Positions 1 through 6,354 are shown, counted from the stretch's first letter. The stretch is 8,528 nucleotides of DNA from Fimenecus sp045545735 (GCA_045545735.1 JAZQBM010000011.1:1-8528); one strand, 5' to 3'. Made by a program: numbers and translations. Notes: generated by a model not told the origin, from the sequence alone.

Positions 1-15
1 AAGGAGAAGTGGTTT

Positions 16-267
16 ATGAACGAAACTATAATCGTTGCATTGATAAGCGGTGGGCTTACATTGTTCGGAACTATTTTGACAGTAATGGCTGGAAATAAAA
101 AGATAGATGACAACTTAAAGGTATCACAGGCTATAACCGAAACTAAACTTGAAGTTCTTACTGAAGAAGTGCGTAAACATAACAACTTTGCTACAAGAAT
201 TCCTGTTATAGAAAATGACATCAAAACATTATATAAAAAAGTATCAGATATTGAAAAGGATATATAG
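16..267 (+). CDS. Small membrane-anchored coiled-coil protein of the lysis module
   Basis: This 83-residue protein has one hydrophobic segment at about residues 5-25 (IIVALISGGLTLFGTILTVM). A charged helical tail follows, with heptad-like spacing up to the C-terminus (TKLEVLTEEVRKHNN, then IENDIKTLYKKVSDIE). The pattern 'VRKHNNFATRIPVIE' resembles small proteins that sit just upstream of holins in many clostridial phages and are often labelled XhlA-like or holin-associated. I recognise the type but cannot assign a proven function. A perfect AAGGAG at 1-6, nine bases ahead of the ATG, supports the start. The holin follows after 15 bp, and the stop is doubled (TAG TAA). A role as a holin partner, antiholin or membrane tether is inference from position and topology. 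What lies upstream is outside the window. Confidence 0.75.
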   Translation: MNETIIVALISGGLTLFGTILTVMAGNKKIDDNLKVSQAITETKLEVLTEEVRKHNNFATRIPVIENDIKTLYKKVSDIEKDI

Positions 268-268
268 T

Positions 269-279
269 AAGGTGGTGAT
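269..279 (+). promoter_or_regulatory. Strong ribosome binding site of the holin gene
   Basis: AAGGTGGTGAT differs at one base from the ideal AAGGAGGTGAT complement of the 16S rRNA tail. It ends three bases before the ATG at 283. It fixes the holin start, since no other start codon in frame has a comparable site. Confidence 0.75.
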
Positions 280-282
280 TGA

Positions 283-552
283 ATGAAGATAAATTGGAAG
301 TTAAGGCTTCAAAACAAGGCTACACTTACTGCAATAGTAGTGAGTATAATCAGTCTTGTCTATCAGGTATTGGGTTTGTTTGATATCGTACCACCCATTT
401 CAGAAAATGAACTGATAAACATAAGCGGTATGGTAATCAATCTATTGGTGCTTTTAGGTATCGTAGTTGACCCCACCACAAGCGGTGTTGAGGACAGCAA
501 CAGAGCGATGAACTATGAAGTACCTAATGATGGGAGATATGACGAATGTTAA
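283..552 (+). CDS. Phage holin, phi LC3 family
   Basis: This 89-residue protein forms pores or lesions in the cytoplasmic membrane to release the lysozyme at the end of infection. It matches the phi LC3 holin family (Pfam Phage_holin_1) in layout. It starts MKINWKLRLQNKATL, has a first membrane segment at about residues 14-33 and a second at about 45-61, and ends with the family signature 'GIVVDPTTSGVEDSNRAMNY'. Length is typical of the family. It sits between the small coiled-coil membrane protein and the GH25 lysozyme. Its last seven bases overlap the lysozyme start, so the two are probably translationally coupled. The short acidic tail after the signature (EVPNDGRYDEC) is probably cytoplasmic. 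Confidence 0.93.
   Translation: MKINWKLRLQNKATLTAIVVSIISLVYQVLGLFDIVPPISENELINISGMVINLLVLLGIVVDPTTSGVEDSNRAMNYEVPNDGRYDEC
532..537 (+). promoter_or_regulatory. Ribosome binding site of the lysozyme inside the holin gene
   Basis: GGGAGA lies inside the holin's last codons, eight bases before the ATG at 546. With the 7-bp gene overlap this makes lysozyme synthesis likely to depend on holin translation. It also decides the lysozyme start, because the next residues (GIDISTWQG) are the beginning of the GH25 fold. Confidence 0.6.
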
Positions 553-1346
553 AAGGAATAGATATATCAACTTGGCAAGGTTCTGACCCACGTTTGAATG
601 AGGGTGAATTCTGTATGATTCGTTCATCCTTTGGCAGAACAAAAGATAATAGGTTTGAACAGAATGTAAAGGCTTGGAAACAGTCAGGCAAACCATTTGG
701 CTTCTACCATTTTGCCTATCCCTATTACGGCTATTCACCTAAATTGGAAGCATCTACATTTCTTAATGTAATAAAGCCATATATAGGTCAGGGTTTGATA
801 GCACTTGACTATGAGGGTGACGCACATAAGGTTGGAGAAAAATGGGCTTTGGAGTTTATGGATTATATCTATTCACAGACAGGAGTTAAACCATTATTCT
901 ACACAAATGCCGGTGCGTTAGGTGCTTATCCTAACATAGCAAAGAAGTACGGTCTTTGGGTGGCTCACTGGGGAGTATCATCTCCACGAATCACTCCTTG
1001 GAAATCTTACACTTTATGGCAATACAGTGGTTCACCTTTAGACCGAGATTATTTTAACGGAACAGTTGCAGACTGGAAAAGACTTAGTTCTCCTACCGTT
1101 CCAAAGACTGATGCGAAAGTGAGTGATGTAAAGATGCGACAGATTAAAAAAGGTTCGACAGGAAAAGCAGTAAGAATTTGGCAAGTAATAGTAGGAGTAA
1201 CAGCAGACGGAATATTCGGAAATGATACTTATAATGCTACGATTAAATTTCAGAGCAAACATAAGGACAAAGACGGAAAACCTTTAGTACAGGATGGTAT
1301 CGTAGGTGTACTGACTTGGAGAGCAGGGTTAGAATCCGTCAACTAA
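546..1346 (+). CDS. Endolysin: GH25 lysozyme with C-terminal peptidoglycan-binding domain
   Basis: This 266-residue cell-wall hydrolase is predicted to cut the MurNAc-GlcNAc beta-1,4 bond (N-acetylmuramidase). The GH25 domain spans about residues 2-180. It shows 'GIDISTWQG' with Asp6, 'FGFYHFAYP' at 51-59, 'LIALDYEGD' with the probable catalytic pair Asp88/Glu90, 'PLFYTNAG' at 116-123 and 'LWQYSGSPLDRDYFNG' at 157-172. After a Ser/Pro/Lys linker (about 181-195), residues 197-264 form a PG_binding_1 repeat (IKKGSTGKAVRIWQ, then DGIFGNDTYNATIKFQ, then DGIVGVLTW). There is no signal peptide or membrane segment, so export through the upstream holin is expected. The gene overlaps the holin end by seven bases. 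Phi29's lysozyme (gp15) is the functional counterpart but belongs to another glycosidase family, which is established knowledge and not visible here. Confidence 0.95.
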   Translation: MLKGIDISTWQGSDPRLNEGEFCMIRSSFGRTKDNRFEQNVKAWKQSGKPFGFYHFAYPYYGYSPKLEASTFLNVIKPYIGQGLIALDYEGDAHKVGEKWALEFMDYIYSQTGVKPLFYTNAGALGAYPNIAKKYGLWVAHWGVSSPRITPWKSYTLWQYSGSPLDRDYFNGTVADWKRLSSPTVPKTDAKVSDVKMRQIKKGSTGKAVRIWQVIVGVTADGIFGNDTYNATIKFQSKHKDKDGKPLVQDGIVGVLTWRAGLESVN

Positions 1347-1391
1347 AATCTTTTTAACATTTAGCCTGTTCAGGTTATTACGAGGTAGACA

Positions 1392-1988
1392 ATGGCTTTT
1401 CAACCAAGGTACACAGATGTAGGAATATACAATGACCCAAAGTGGTACGCAAATAATCCATTCTATCCCAACTGGCAATTGCCAAACTGTACGTGCTATA
1501 CGTACGGAAGATTTTGGGAATTATCAGGATTAGAACCTACCGATTTACCGAGATGGGACGCAGAGTATTGGTATCCAAATATGCCTTCAAGGTATACAAA
1601 ATCTGATACACCAATTCTTGGCTCTATTGCATGTTGGTTTGGTCCAGGAGATTACAAAGGACACGTTGCAATAGTAGAACACATATATGATAATGGTGAT
1701 ATACTGACTTCTAATAGTGGTTACTACCGACCTATTGCGTCATATCCCCCTGATTCAGTAAACTATTTCTGGACGGAAAGGTGTGTAAAAGCAAACGGAT
1801 ATCGTTCAACTTGGGAAGTACAAAGGGGATACTCCCTTCAAGGATTTGTCTATCCGTTACAGTACGCAGAAGGCGACCCTGTACCTGACCCTGATGACCC
1901 CGACCCTTATGACCCAACACCTGATAAAAGGAAGGGGTTAAAGGTGTGGCAAATGATAAGACACAGATATAATATAAATGTGAGGTGA
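1392..1988 (+). CDS. CHAP-domain peptidoglycan hydrolase, second lysin or tail-tip enzyme
   Basis: This 198-residue protein has a CHAP fold (Cys/His-dependent amidase or endopeptidase). 'NCTCYTYGRFWEL' carries the probable nucleophile Cys33. 'GSIACWFGPGDYKGHVAIVEHI' carries His91, and Asn108 in 'TSNSGYY' could complete the site. The second Cys (35) replaces the Trp common in 'CTWY' versions. The catalytic domain ends near residue 155. An Asp/Pro-rich linker follows at 161-178, then a short basic, partly hydrophobic tail (KRKGLKVWQMIRHRYN). There is no signal peptide. The site GAGGT at 1382-1386 supports the start. It lies 45 bp after the lysozyme and 4 bp before the scaffold-like gene, so it may belong to lysis or to the virion. 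In phi29 the tail-tip enzyme gp13 opens the wall during entry. A similar job here is possible but unproven. Confidence 0.85.
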   Translation: MAFQPRYTDVGIYNDPKWYANNPFYPNWQLPNCTCYTYGRFWELSGLEPTDLPRWDAEYWYPNMPSRYTKSDTPILGSIACWFGPGDYKGHVAIVEHIYDNGDILTSNSGYYRPIASYPPDSVNYFWTERCVKANGYRSTWEVQRGYSLQGFVYPLQYAEGDPVPDPDDPDPYDPTPDKRKGLKVWQMIRHRYNINVR

Positions 1989-1992
1989 GAAA

Positions 1993-2292
1993 ATGATTAA
2001 GACAAAGGACGAAATTCTTGAATCATTGAGAATGAGAATCGGTGAAGATGCCGATGATGAAACCTTATCATTCATTGAGGACATTACCGATACAATGAGT
2101 GATATGGAAAGCAGAGCAAGTGACACAACTAATTGGAAAAACAAGTACGAAGAAAATGACAAAGAGTGGAGAAAAAAGTACAGGGACAGATTCTTCGAGG
2201 GTGGCGGTTCTCCTGAACCTGACCCATTGGATGAACCTGAACCTACTAAACCTATGAGATTTGAAGATTTATTTACAATTAAGGAGGACTAA
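1993..2292 (+). CDS. Probable capsid scaffolding protein (gp7-like)
   Basis: This 99-residue, acidic, mostly helical protein has no membrane segment. Residues 3-45 are predicted helix (KDEILESLRMRIG, then ETLSFIEDITDTMSDMES). A charged stretch 'DKEWRKKYRDRFF' follows up to about residue 68. A Gly/Pro/Glu hinge at about 70-87 (GGGSPEPDPLDEPEPTKP) leads to a C-terminal 'RFEDLFTIKED'. Its size matches phi29 scaffold gp7 (about 98 residues), and it sits directly before the major capsid gene, as gp7 precedes gp8. I assign scaffold from size, helicity, acidity and position, not from sequence identity. The ribosome site GAGGTG at 1982-1987 overlaps the CHAP stop region. The capsid gene's ribosome site is inside the last codons. 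Confidence 0.72.
   Translation: MIKTKDEILESLRMRIGEDADDETLSFIEDITDTMSDMESRASDTTNWKNKYEENDKEWRKKYRDRFFEGGGSPEPDPLDEPEPTKPMRFEDLFTIKED
2281..2287 (+). promoter_or_regulatory. Perfect ribosome binding site of the capsid gene, inside the scaffold gene
   Basis: AAGGAGG is a full match to the Shine-Dalgarno consensus, eight bases before the capsid ATG at 2296. It is built into the last three sense codons of the scaffold-like gene (Lys-Glu-Asp). The stop codon follows at once. It suits the very high output needed for a capsid protein. Confidence 0.8.
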
Positions 2293-2295
2293 ATT

Positions 2296-3741
2296 ATGGC
2301 AAGAAGAGTTGCTTATAACACGCTTAATGCGACAACACTTGATATCCTGAATGTTATCAGGCAGAACGCATCATATGATTATCAGCAGAGTGTTCCTGAA
2401 GTTACACAGGCTACGGACATTCCTAAGGTAGGAGAAGTTATCTATGGTACACCTGCTTTTGCTAACCAGTTTATCAACGCGTTGATTAACAGAATCGCAC
2501 TTGTCAGAGTGCAGAGTGCTACATTCAACAATCCGTATGCTGTTCTTAAAAAGGGATATCTTGAATATGGTGAAACAGTTGAAGATATCTTCGTAAACAT
2601 TGTTAAGGCTGTTGACTTCACACCTGAAAAGGGTGAGGAAAGAGAGTTCAAGAGAAATCTACCTGATGTACGTTCTGCTTTCCACGTTATGAACTGGAGA
2701 GTTATGTACCCTGTTACCATTCAGGATGAGGACTTAAAACAGGCATTTCTTAGCCTTAATGGAGTAACAGACCTTATCGCTAAAATTGTTGATATGGTTT
2801 ATACATCTGCAGAGTATGATGAGTTCTTACTGTTTAAGTATCTGCTTATTAAAGGAATTACACATGGTGCTATGACTCCGAGAAGAGTTGACCTTGGGGA
2901 CGGACTAAATGATACCGCAGTTAAGTTTAGAGGTATTTCTAATATCTTACCTTTTATGAGTTCAGACTTCAATCAGGCAAATGTTAAGACTACAACACCT
3001 AAAGACAGACAGGTAATCTTTATGGATGCTATGTTCAATGCACAGTTTGATGTTGAAGTTCTTGCAAGTGCTTTCAATATGGACAAAGCAGACTTCATGG
3101 GCAGACTTTTCCTCATTGATGATTGGACAACTTTTGATAATGAAAGATTCGATATTATCAGGGAAAATTCTGACGGTCTTGAGGAAGTAACGTCACAGGA
3201 ACTTGAGGCACTTCAGACAGTTAAGGCAATCATAATGGACGAGAACTGGTTCCAGGTATATGATAACAACAATAAGTTCACAGAAAAGTATATTGCTTCA
3301 GGACTTTATTGGAACTATTTCTATCACACTTGGAAAACTATTTCTTACTCACCATTTGCAAATGCTGTAGTATTTACTGCAAGTCCTCAGGAACTTACAC
3401 AGTTTACAGTAAGAATTGGGACAGTTGATAGGTCAGATGTTGCTACTGTTTATACTTTTGAATTCGTTGGGTATAACTCAACAGAGCCTGCAACAAGAGC
3501 CTCAACACCTGAAGAAGCATTACCTATTTATAATGGTGCATATGAATTTGTACAGACAGAAGAACTTACTGAAATGGGAATTGCCGTACAGAAGTATGGT
3601 GCTCTCATCATACCCGCAACGGCTGAAAGTCTTATTGAGGGTAGGATTACTCTCAAGGCTAAACTTGATGGTAGAGAATTTACTGCTACTATGGATTATC
3701 CTAATGATGCAGGTAGTATGCTTGTATTACAGAGAGTTTAA
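2296..3741 (+). CDS. Major capsid protein (phi29 gp8-like)
   Basis: This 481-residue protein is the main shell subunit of the head, close in length to phi29 gp8 (448). The N-terminal half has the usual features of this capsid family: 'INALINRIALVRVQS', 'NPYAVLKKGYLEYGETVEDIF' (about 79-99), 'FKRNLPDVRSAFHVMNWRV' and 'YPVTIQDEDLKQAF'. These fit an HK97-type fold, with the long spine helix near 'VTDLIAKIVDMVYTSAEYDEFLLFKYLL'. From about residue 360 the sequence becomes beta-rich and ends 'ALIIPATAESLIEGRITLKA', which would suit the C-terminal Ig-like (BIG2) domain known from gp8. That assignment is inferred from position and composition. It follows the scaffold gene by 3 bp. A strong hairpin follows the stop. 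No separate head-fibre gene (gp8.5) lies next to it. Confidence 0.92.
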   Translation: MARRVAYNTLNATTLDILNVIRQNASYDYQQSVPEVTQATDIPKVGEVIYGTPAFANQFINALINRIALVRVQSATFNNPYAVLKKGYLEYGETVEDIFVNIVKAVDFTPEKGEEREFKRNLPDVRSAFHVMNWRVMYPVTIQDEDLKQAFLSLNGVTDLIAKIVDMVYTSAEYDEFLLFKYLLIKGITHGAMTPRRVDLGDGLNDTAVKFRGISNILPFMSSDFNQANVKTTTPKDRQVIFMDAMFNAQFDVEVLASAFNMDKADFMGRLFLIDDWTTFDNERFDIIRENSDGLEEVTSQELEALQTVKAIIMDENWFQVYDNNNKFTEKYIASGLYWNYFYHTWKTISYSPFANAVVFTASPQELTQFTVRIGTVDRSDVATVYTFEFVGYNSTEPATRASTPEEALPIYNGAYEFVQTEELTEMGIAVQKYGALIIPATAESLIEGRITLKAKLDGREFTATMDYPNDAGSMLVLQRV

Positions 3742-3747
3742 TCTTTT

Positions 3748-3777
3748 AAGGGTGGGGAGAGAAATCTCCCTACTCTT
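3748..3777 (+). terminator. Strong GAAA-loop hairpin after the capsid gene, weak terminator or processing/stability element
   Basis: A 13-bp stem joins 3748-3760 (AAGGGTGGGGAGA) with 3765-3777 (TCTCCCTACTCTT) across a GAAA tetraloop at 3761-3764. It contains two G-T wobble pairs and no bulge. GAAA is a GNRA loop, which stabilises RNA hairpins. It begins seven bases after the capsid stop. Only three T residues (3776-3778) fall at the foot, followed by ATCAAAG, so it lacks the T-run of an efficient intrinsic terminator. Partial termination, or protection of the capsid message from 3' decay, would both fit. The call of 'terminator' is the nearest category, not a certainty. Confidence 0.6.
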
Positions 3778-3797
3778 TATCAAAGTGAGGTGAGGAT

Positions 3798-5366
3798 ATG
3801 TATATAGAACCGAGAACAAATATAAGACTTTTACAGAACGTACCTCTTGACGAATCATTCGACCATACTATATACTTTGCTAATGTCAACGCACAGGCTA
3901 ACTATTTTATGAGTAAGCAGAAGTACAACCTTGCAAACTATTCCTATCAGAGAGTTCGCAGAGGTTGGGCGAGAGTAGGTATAAATGCTGAAAACTTATA
4001 TAACTGTAACTATATGATGTTTCAGAATACAAGTTTTGGGTCGAAATGGTTCTATGCTTTTATCAAAAGTGTTGAGTATATTAACAACGAAGTTTCTGAA
4101 ATTGAGTTTGAACTTGACCCTATGCAGACTTGGTTCTTTAACTACGAAAGAGAGATGTGCTTTGTTGAGAGGAATCACACCGCAAGTGATAATATAGGGG
4201 AACACATCGAGCCTGAAAATGTAGATATAGGTGAGTATGTGTTTAATGGAAATTACAACCCTGTACTGCGTATGAATGACTATTATGTGCTGATAGCAAT
4301 AGTAGACACTATGGGACAGACTGTTGATGGGCATTTCTACGATAAGATATATGGCGGTGCGACAATATACTACTACGATTCAAATGACGAATCAGGTATA
4401 AATGCTAAACTGACGCAGTATGTTCAGAAGCCTGATTCAGTAATTGCTATGTATGTTGTTCCTAAAATACTGATAAACACACCACCTTCTCAAGCCTTGC
4501 AACCAAATGTATTGGGAACTGTAACATCAAATATTATCAACACAGTCACAAATATCCCCGCAATATCAACCAACGATACCCTTGATGGATATTCACCAAA
4601 GAACAACAAGATGTATACATATCCGTACAACTTCTATCACGTTGATGCGTCAGGTAATGGTGAGTTGAATATCAGATATGAATTTTGTGAAGGACTGAAA
4701 CCTGTATTCCAAATCAGAGGTAATGTAACACAACCAATTCAAGTAATACTCCAACCTTGCAACTATAAAAACAATTGGCACTCTGACCCTCTCTTACAGT
4801 ATGACCCAATAATGACAGAGAGTTTGACTTTAACAGGTTTCCCAATGTGCTCTTGGAATACTGATGCTTTTAAGGCTTGGTTGGCACAAAATTCCGTACC
4901 AATTGGTGTTACAGGATTGATGGCTCTTGAAACTGCTATACTTGCTTCAAACCCTGTTGTGGGTACATTGGCAACTGTTGGCTATCTTGCTTCAACTTTA
5001 TCGCAAGGATACAAGGCTTCTATTAAGGCTGATATATCAAAAGGTAACTATGACAGTTCAAACGTAAAAGTAAGTTTCAATCAACAACAATTCTACGGCG
5101 GTAGGGTTTCTGTAAATAGGGTATATGCTCGAATGATTGATGATTACTTTACACGTTACGGATACGCACTAAAGATAAACGCAATACCACAGATAAATGT
5201 AAGACCACATTGGACTTTTGTTAAAACTATTGGTTGCACGATTAAAGGCTCTATTCCAAGTGATGATATGAAAAAGATATGTAGTATATATGACAAGGGA
5301 ATTACCTTTTGGAGAAATGCAAGTGAAGTGGGAGATTATAGTTTGGATAACTCCCCACAACCCTGA
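3798..5366 (+). CDS. Tail tube/knob protein (phi29 gp9-like)
   Basis: This 522-residue protein builds the distal tail tube through which DNA leaves (phi29 gp9 has 599). The N-terminal part has family features such as 'FANVNAQANYFMSKQKY', 'FELDPMQTWFFNYE' (about 104-117) and 'VERNHTASDNIGEHIEPENV'. The C-terminal part has 'DDYFTRYGYALKIN' then 'RPHWTFVKTIGCTIKG' (469-484) and 'IYDKGITFWRNAS'. Residues 366-401 are strikingly hydrophobic (VPIGVTGLMALETAILASN and beyond). This corresponds to the membrane-active loops described in phi29 gp9, which plug the tube and then penetrate the host membrane. The ribosome site GAGGTGAGG at 3787-3795 supports the start. It lies between capsid and portal genes, as gp9 does before gp10 in phi29. 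Confidence 0.92.
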   Translation: MYIEPRTNIRLLQNVPLDESFDHTIYFANVNAQANYFMSKQKYNLANYSYQRVRRGWARVGINAENLYNCNYMMFQNTSFGSKWFYAFIKSVEYINNEVSEIEFELDPMQTWFFNYEREMCFVERNHTASDNIGEHIEPENVDIGEYVFNGNYNPVLRMNDYYVLIAIVDTMGQTVDGHFYDKIYGGATIYYYDSNDESGINAKLTQYVQKPDSVIAMYVVPKILINTPPSQALQPNVLGTVTSNIINTVTNIPAISTNDTLDGYSPKNNKMYTYPYNFYHVDASGNGELNIRYEFCEGLKPVFQIRGNVTQPIQVILQPCNYKNNWHSDPLLQYDPIMTESLTLTGFPMCSWNTDAFKAWLAQNSVPIGVTGLMALETAILASNPVVGTLATVGYLASTLSQGYKASIKADISKGNYDSSNVKVSFNQQQFYGGRVSVNRVYARMIDDYFTRYGYALKINAIPQINVRPHWTFVKTIGCTIKGSIPSDDMKKICSIYDKGITFWRNASEVGDYSLDNSPQP

Positions 5367-5367
5367 T

Positions 5368-5378
5368 AAGGCGGTGAT
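5368..5378 (+). promoter_or_regulatory. Ribosome binding site of the portal gene
   Basis: AAGGCGGTGAT differs at one base from the ideal 16S complement and starts one base after the tail gene's stop. It places initiation at the ATG at 5386. An in-frame alternative start with a better site is not present. Confidence 0.7.
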
Positions 5379-5385
5379 GTATTAA

Positions 5386-6342
5386 ATGAGCAGAAGAAGA
5401 GGAAAAAACAGAACATTCTTTGATGAAAGCCTTGATTTGAACAATTCAACGTATGGACAGTATTTCCACAGGCTTATGGAATTATCCATTACGATGTTCA
5501 AATGGAACAACTTACCTGATACAATTGATGAAAGATTTCTTGAACTTACTTTGTTCACAGATGGTCAGGCAGTTTTCTTTAAGGATGAAGATTTGAAGAA
5601 TGACCAATTAGGCGAAGATGGACAGTATTTGGCACTTCAATGTATCATCAATGGTCCGTTGAATGTGTACCGAATACCCATACGCAGAAGAGCCTTTGCG
5701 GTAAGTGGCTATCAGAAAGACCTTGATATCAACAATAGTGTTATAATCTACAACAACTATCTGCACACAAATTCTGTATTAGATGTAAGAATGTTTGCAA
5801 GAAGATTATACAATATCGACAGAATCATTGACGTTAATGTTAACGCACAGAAAACACCTATTCTTGTACAGGGTAGTGAACAGCAGAGATTGACCTTGCT
5901 GAACCTGTATAAAGAATATGATGGTAATGCTCCTGTTATCTTTGGCGACAAGAACCTTGATATCAATTCGCTGAAAGTTCTTCAAACTGGCGCACCTTAT
6001 GTCGGTGATAAATTGTTCCAACTTAAAACGCAGATATGGAACGAAGCACTTACTTACCTTGGTATCTCCAATGTGTCCTATCAGAAAAAGGAACGTATGA
6101 TTACTGATGAGGCTATCAGAAATCAAGGTGGTACAATTGCTTCGAGATATGCAAGGCTGGATATGCGTAGAAAAGCGTGTGAACAAATCAACAGAATGTT
6201 CGGTTTGGATATCAGCGTAGAGTTTAAGGAAGATTACAGACAGGCTGACGATGAAGTTATGTTTAAGGGTGAAGCAGATGGCGACTACAAACTTAAAGAC
6301 AGAATCGGTTCAGACCTTGCTGTCGATTTGAGAACTGAATAA
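5386..6342 (+). CDS. Portal protein / head-tail connector (phi29 gp10-like)
   Basis: This 318-residue protein forms the 12-subunit ring at the head vertex for DNA packaging, exit and tail attachment (phi29 gp10 has 309 residues). It is the clearest family match in the window: 'FKWNNLPDTID' near the start, 'VIIYNN', 'NVNAQKTPIL' (151-160), 'YDGNAPVIF' (178-186), 'GAPYVGDKL', 'WNEALTYLGISN', 'KKERMITDEA' (234-243) and 'KACEQINRMFGLDISVEF' all have direct counterparts in gp10. The N-terminus 'MSRRRGKNR' is strongly basic, as in phi29, where the Arg/Lys cluster at residues 3-5 contacts the packaging RNA. The C-terminus is acidic and probably flexible. The lower collar gene follows after 12 bp. 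Confidence 0.97.
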   Translation: MSRRRGKNRTFFDESLDLNNSTYGQYFHRLMELSITMFKWNNLPDTIDERFLELTLFTDGQAVFFKDEDLKNDQLGEDGQYLALQCIINGPLNVYRIPIRRRAFAVSGYQKDLDINNSVIIYNNYLHTNSVLDVRMFARRLYNIDRIIDVNVNAQKTPILVQGSEQQRLTLLNLYKEYDGNAPVIFGDKNLDINSLKVLQTGAPYVGDKLFQLKTQIWNEALTYLGISNVSYQKKERMITDEAIRNQGGTIASRYARLDMRRKACEQINRMFGLDISVEFKEDYRQADDEVMFKGEADGDYKLKDRIGSDLAVDLRTE

Positions 6343-6352
6343 GGTGGTGGTG
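6341..6352 (+). promoter_or_regulatory. Extended GGTGG-type ribosome binding site of the lower collar gene
   Basis: AAGGTGGTGGTG overlaps the last two bases of the portal stop codon and runs to two bases before the ATG at 6355. The repeated GGTG offers two registers for pairing with the ribosome. No other start in the area has a comparable site. Confidence 0.65.
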
Positions 6353-6354
6353 AA

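Noticed and set aside
76..104. TTGACA followed 17 bases later by AAAGAT, possible promoter inside the first gene
   Set aside because: The -10 match is poor and the site lies inside a coding region. AT-rich sequence gives such hits by chance.
1362..1377. Palindrome-like TAGCCTGTTCAGGTTA between lysozyme and CHAP genes
   Set aside because: The stem is only three or four solid pairs with a very small loop and no T-run after it. It is too weak to call a terminator or operator.
3416..3793. A 125-codon open frame overlapping the 3' end of the capsid gene and the hairpin
   Set aside because: It is out of frame with a well-supported capsid gene, has no ribosome site, and encodes a Leu-rich sequence typical of shadow frames.
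3996..4334. Minus-strand open frame of 112 codons inside the tail knob gene, and similar minus-strand frames at 454-738, 1038-1262, 2442-2720 and 5806-6186
   Set aside because: All lie opposite strong plus-strand genes, have no ribosome sites and show biased, Ile/Ser/Phe-rich translations. The whole window is consistently coded on the plus strand.
5377..5385. Mini-frame ATG TAT TAA ending directly before the portal start
   Set aside because: Its ATG overlaps the portal gene's ribosome site, so it cannot use it, and no other site precedes it.
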